Source: Chara braunii (Eukaryota; Streptophyta; Charophyceae; Charales; Characeae). Taken from it: DNA of 24,190 nt. The notes beneath the pieces were generated by a model that worked only from the letters and a program-made list of their open reading frames with translations, searched no databases and was not told the origin of the DNA. The translations under genes were made by a program, and so were the position numbers. This document shows positions 20,784 through 24,190 of this stretch, piece by piece. How positions within the stretch are numbered: position 1 is the stretch's first letter; the number at the start of each line of letters is the position of its first letter. The stretch is from NCBI GenBank assembly GCA_003427395.1, contig BFEA01000565.1:805921-830110 (forward strand), read 5' to 3'.

Positions 20784-20994
20784 AAACTGCAAAGAGCTCA
20801 TGCAACCTATCTCACAAAGAAGGTTTACAAATTTCATTTGGCAATCTTTGGTCATTTTCTGTTGACATCGTGATAAATTTCCGCTGCCTTGGCTACGAAA
20901 CAGAGCATAGTGACACAGCAAAAAGATGAAGAGAGATCTAAATGATGTCCGTCTGTCTGATGCACAGACAGATAAACGGACGAACAAGCAGACA
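20784..20994. repeat. Dispersed repeat family C, copy 1
   Basis: AAACTGCAAAGAG..CTATCTCACAAA.AAGGTTT.CAAATTTCATTTGGCAATCT..GGTCATTTTCTGTTGA..ATGATAAATTTCC, then GGCTACGAAACAGA..AGTGACAC.GCAAA, then GATGAAGAGAGAT.TAAATGATGTC and a GTCTGTCTGATGCACAGACAGA tail. It abuts the upstream edge of the LINE fragment. Confidence 0.8.
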
Positions 20995-21099
20995 GAGTTT
21001 ATTTCAATTGGTTGTCATCAAGTCCAATCCATTTGAGAAAGTGCTAGGTCCTCTACGGCCGCACAGATTATGGCCAACCCAATCCCTTCCTAAAGGGCG

Positions 21100-21310
21100 G
21101 GGAGGGGTGCACGGAGGGAGGTGGCGTAGCCCCCCACTCCCCACACTGTTTCGGCGTAGGAGCGACTACTCTTTTCCCCTTCTCTCTCCCTCTCTCTCTC
21201 TGTCTCTGTCTTTGTCTCTGTCTGTCTGTGAGGAGTGTGCGGAGGGAGGGGGCGTAGCCCCCCACTCCCGACACTGTTTCAGCGTAGGAGCGATTACTCT
21301 TTTCCCTTTC
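21100..21310. repeat. Duplicated module of family C
   Basis: GGAGGGAGGYGGCGTAGCCC..CACTCC.CACACTGTTTC.GCGTAGGAGCGA.TACTCTTTTCC occurs at about 21113 and 21240 (period about 126), each copy followed by a CT/GTCT-rich tract. A diverged third copy lies at about 23386-23450. Confidence 0.8.
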
Positions 21311-21397
21311 TCTCTCTCTGTCTCTGTCTCTGTGTTTGTCTCTGTCTGTCTGCCTGTCTCCCTGTCTGTCCGTCTCTCTCTCTCTGTCTCTCCATGA

Positions 21398-21540
21398 AAA
21401 CTGCAAAGAGTTAACGGCACCTATCTCACAAAAGAGGTTTGCAAATTTCATTTGGCAATCTCTGGCCATTTTCTGTTGATCATCATGATAAATTTCCTCT
21501 TCCATGGCTACGAAACAGAACACAGTGACACGGCAAAGTG
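21398..21540. repeat. Dispersed repeat family C, copy 2
   Basis: Collinear with 20784-20925 but lacking the GATGAAGAGAGAT end. It is preceded directly by the duplicated module and a CT tract. Confidence 0.8.
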
Positions 21541-21691
21541 AAAGGCATTCCACGATGCAGACCCCAGATTCGAATCTCAGGATCAAAGCCCCAGGCCAAA
21601 AGAGGCCCTGTCGGCCTGTTTCAGAAAGGTCACGTGGGGTACCCCCGGAGGTAAAGTCCAACAGGTACCCAATCAACAGTCGGTTCCCAGA

Positions 21692-21831
21692 GACAAAAGT
21701 CACGTCCCATAGGCAAGGGTCACGTCTCACAGTCAGCAGTTGTGTACCACAAGCAAGAGTCACGCCGCATAGTCAAAAGTCATATTCCACAGGCAAGGGT
21801 CACGGCCAACAGGCAAAGGTCACGCCCTACA
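21692..21831. repeat. 20-bp minisatellite, 7 units
   Basis: Units start every 20 bases exactly from 21692, with consensus near GGCAAGGGTCACGYCNCACA. Unit 3 is the most diverged. Related words extend upstream to about 21630 without strict phase. Because 20 is not a multiple of 3, the open frame through it is not a repeated peptide. There is no spacer/repeat alternation, so it is not CRISPR-like. Confidence 0.9.
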
Positions 21832-22171
21832 GACCCAAAGCAGCAGCACACCCAGGGAAAAACCCGGGGAGGTACGGGGCATCGACATTCTGAAGCAAAC
21901 ATGCCGAGGGCAGTCGGTACCGGGTCCAAGTCAAGCCAAGAGAGAAGCAGAGGCTGGGATGAGTCAAGGCTCAGTGCAAGTCAATATAAGGACTGGCCAG
22001 GCTCATTTCAGACAGATGGCTCGTTCGCAAGAAGTGTGCAAGTGCTGCTGGTGCTTGTGCGCTATCTGGGCGGCGCTGTGCTGAGGGAGGAAGGCGGCCA
22101 TAGCCGCACAGCTTAGTAGTAGGGGATAGAGCTAAGTAGTAGCGGATGCGTTCAGAGTGGAGATCCTCAAG

Positions 22172-22173
<2 letters not shown>

Positions 22174-22260
<87 letters not shown>

Positions 22261-22261
22261 N

Positions 22262-22349
<88 letters not shown>
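22174..22349. repeat. Long (GA)n microsatellite with an N
   Basis: About 175 bases of GA, with an N at 22261 that marks an unresolved length. Confidence 0.95.
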
Positions 22350-22350
<1 letters not shown>

Positions 22351-22623
22351 ATGCATAGAGAAGAGGGACAGAGTGAAGAGAGAGGAGAGAGTCGCCTGCC
22401 TTGGATGAGGATACTGGACGTGGGCTGCTGAACTCTGCATTGTTGAGCGCTTGGTGACTGAAGCTCTGAAGCTGTTTAATATGATAATAAATTTTCGGAA
22501 TTTCTAAGCTGCGTTTATCTGGGCTTTACAGCTCTGGTCTCCAGTGTGGATCTCGTGTGGTCTCTCTCAATGTGTGTGTGTGTGTGGGCTGAAGGTGACG
22601 AACAGTGAGGTTCAATGCAAAAA

Positions 22624-22740
22624 CGATAAAGAGAGATTTAAATGATGTCTGTCTGTCTGATGCACCGACCGACAAACAAACAAACAAACAAACAAACAAA
22701 CAAACAAACAAACAACAAACAGACAAACAAACAAACAGAC
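22624..22740. repeat. Family C, copy 3 (end module) with (CAAA)n tail
   Basis: CGATAAAGAGAGATTTAAATGATGTCTGTCTGTCTGATGCACCGACCGACAAAC matches the end of copy 1 and runs into a (CAAA)n tract to about 22740. Confidence 0.8.
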
Positions 22741-22902
22741 GGTTGATTTTTTGTTTTTGTTTTGTTTTTAATTTAAAACATGGCCTTATGGTCCTGGCTC
22801 CATATCCATTCTGGGGAGCATCAGTCCGGTTCCTTTTCCACCGGCAAGTCATGGTATTACGGCAACATAGAGGGCGTTGCCGCACGGGACCCGAAACAAA
22901 AA

Positions 22903-23009
22903 ACGAAACGAGTGCATCTTCCTGCAGAAAATGGCCAGGTTCATCGGTTGGCTATAAATAGTAACGAGTGTATTTTGCCACCTTTTGTGGGCAGATGCAC
23001 TCGTTTCGT
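22903..23009. repeat. Inverted repeat, ~107 bp overall
   Basis: ACGAAACGAGTGCATCT at 22903-22919 is exactly the reverse complement of 22993-23009, and weaker pairing continues inward for about 15 bases. A TATAAATA word lies in the centre. The ends differ from family B, so this may be a separate small foldback element. Confidence 0.6.
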
Positions 23010-23234
23010 GTGCCCTGCGGCGAGACCCAGATACTCACGCTTCCTTCCGTCTGGCCGAAGGAACCCTGAACAGCATTGATTGCTCCACCTTTGTGGAGGA
23101 TGAACTGTCAGCTTGCCTTTTAACCCAACGTCCTCTCGACTAGGGTATACCCTAGCTGTCTGGTATCCTTTAAGCTCAAGACTCTGAGAGAGGCACAATC
23201 CTGTCCACATGCCAAATGCATTTGAGAAAGTGCA

Positions 23235-23339
23235 CCGTCTTCACCCGAATAGAACGGCCGATAATTATCGCCGTACCTGGACTGAAAGTTCCACCAAATA
23301 CAGTTATAATGACTGGGCGTTCTATTTGGGCGAAGACGG
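23235..23339. mobile_element. 105-bp palindromic element, family B, copy 2
   Basis: The ends CCGTCTTCACCCGAATAGAA and TTCTATTTGGGCGAAGACGG pair with two mismatches. The middle (GCCGTACCTGGACTGAAAG..) aligns with copy 1. Flanks are CA on the left and TA on the right. Confidence 0.85.
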
Positions 23340-23385
23340 TAGTTCCTCTATGCGCCAACAGATATATGGCCGATGTGCGGGAAAA

Positions 23386-23562
23386 GGGGGGCATAGTCCT
23401 CCACTCGCCGCAATATTTCTCCATATTTAATTTAGCGATTACTGTTTTTCTCGCTGTTTTTCTGTCTCTCTCTGCCTCTCCATGAAAACTGCAAAGAGTT
23501 CACGCCAGCTATCTCAGAAAAGAAGGTTAAAAAATTCCATTTGGCAGTCTATGGTCATTCAA
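23386..23562. repeat. Dispersed repeat family C, copy 4 (diverged)
   Basis: GGGGCATAGTCC..CACTCGCCGCAATATTTC resembles the duplicated module at 21113 and 21240. It is followed by a CT tract and CCATGAAAACTGCAAAGAGTTCA..CTATCTCAGAAAAGAAGGTT.. up to TGGTCATT. The order is the same as at 21240-21470. Confidence 0.7.
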
Positions 23563-23671
23563 AAGAAAGAGAAAAGAAGAAAAAAAAAAAGCTGTCTTGT
23601 TGTCATATCGGTGGACATCTGTTTTCACTACGCTATTCTCTTCTCTCAATATTTTTTCCCGCCTCACACTA

Positions 23672-23776
23672 CCATCTTCACCCGAATAGAACGCCTGGTC
23701 ATTATAGCTGTATTTGGTACAATTTTGAGTCCAGATAGAGCTATAACGACTGGGCGTTCTATTCGGGTGAAGACGG
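23672..23776. mobile_element. 105-bp palindromic element, family B, copy 3
   Basis: The ends CCATCTTCACCCGAATAGAA and TTCTATTCGGGTGAAGACGG pair with one mismatch, and the arms extend well inward. It is flanked by TA on both sides (23670-23671 and 23777-23778). It is the best preserved copy. Confidence 0.88.
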
Positions 23777-24077
23777 TAGCTACCTACTTACCTCACATTA
23801 TCTACAAATCTGTCTAGCAGTACAGTGAGGATTATCTATTGATCCAATTTTTGACTTATCCCTGGAAAGAGCAGGCTATTCTACCCATCTACCCAAGCAG
23901 GCTATAAGGGTAAATCCACTAACAAGGGTTGAGGCTATCCCCTCAAGGGTTGAACCTAACCCCTAGCAGCGGATGGAAGGGGACATCCCCTACCAAGACC
24001 AACGAGGGGGAGCAAGCCAACTATCTCAGGTAGTGAACCCAAGGTGCGCTGCAGGGGCCGTGGGGAGTCGAATTGAT

Positions 24078-24147
24078 GACGTGGGTAATTGAACCCAGGA
24101 CCTCGTGAACGGCATTTACATGCTCAGCCAACTGAGCTATGCCGCAC
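24078..24147 (-). mobile_element. tRNA-like head of a SINE, minus strand
   Basis: On the minus strand, a perfect A box TAGCTCAGTTGG (24139-24128) and a B-box-like GGTTCAATTAC (24095-24085) are 44 bases apart. A D-arm can form (GCTC/GAGC), and an anticodon loop would read GCC, as in glycine tRNA. The acceptor stem has no 3' partner and the T-arm is imperfect, so it is a pseudo-tRNA or SINE head. The body would run towards 23880, where GGTTGAGGCTATCCC/GGTTGAACCTAACCC-type words are tandemly repeated. Confidence 0.65.
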
Positions 24148-24190
24148 ACAACACAGCTAGACCGACCCTCGAATGGTTCCCCCGGGGGGG

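Noticed and set aside
21068-21763. 231-codon minus-strand frame
   Set aside because: It crosses two copies of a duplicated module and CT/GTCT tracts and reads as Arg/Asp/Glu/Thr strings, so it is repeat-derived.
21692-21831. CRISPR array
   Set aside because: Units are contiguous with no spacers, no cas-like genes are present, and the context is eukaryotic.
22940-22965. TATAAATA as a promoter
   Set aside because: It lies at the centre of an inverted repeat with no supported gene downstream on either strand.
24078-24147. Functional tRNA-Gly(GCC) gene
   Set aside because: The acceptor stem cannot pair and the T-arm is mismatched; only the internal promoter boxes and D-arm are tRNA-like.

Overview
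This window looks like repeat-dense nuclear DNA from a eukaryote, most likely a plant or streptophyte alga. I see no intact host gene, no rRNA and no functional tRNA. The evidence is: decayed LINE reverse-transcriptase C-termini with a plant-like zf-RVT zinc-binding region; tRNA-headed SINE-like elements; several inverted-repeat (MITE-like) families; long (GA)n, (CA)n, (TA)n and (GAT)n tracts; and single-N scaffold gaps. The style of the repeats and of the decayed proteins recalls Chara-type charophyte genomes. That is an impression from memory, not a demonstrated assignment.

Layout. Bases 1-830 hold a perfect hairpin, CT/CA microsatellites, a duplicated 140-bp block and a piece of a repeat family seen again near 19300. 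Bases 1015-1390 carry a degenerate motif cluster. Bases 2200-5500 carry three copies of a 516-bp AT-rich foldback element, separated by possible coding debris and bracketed near the third copy by a diverged direct repeat. Bases 5600-7040 hold two three-unit tandem repeats and a (GA)(TA)(GA) microsatellite. On the minus strand, 8115-9070 retains a broken coding sequence that I tentatively call a Myb/SANT-like, transposon-associated protein. Bases 9890-12450 are a patchwork of inverted and direct repeats, including a 95-bp duplication around an N that is probably an assembly artefact.

The best-supported single event is a 5'-truncated LINE on the minus strand (12468-14004), with poly(A), an AATAAA signal, a zf-RVT remnant and a perfect 15-bp target-site duplication. 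A second, older LINE fragment lies at 19440-20775. SINE-like tRNA heads occur at 14171 (+), 17853-18070 (+, with a perfect 15-bp target-site duplication) and 24085-24147 (-). A 105-bp palindromic element with ends CCGTCTTC, apparently inserting at TA, has three equal-length copies (17403, 23235, 23672) and a relic at 17618. Bases 20780-23560 carry a dispersed modular repeat with four partial copies, a 20-bp x 7 minisatellite and a 29-bp x 5 minisatellite upstream at 16830.

There is no operon-like or pathway organisation. The interest lies in transposon biology: nested insertions whose order can be read, and small non-autonomous families that appear internally consistent.
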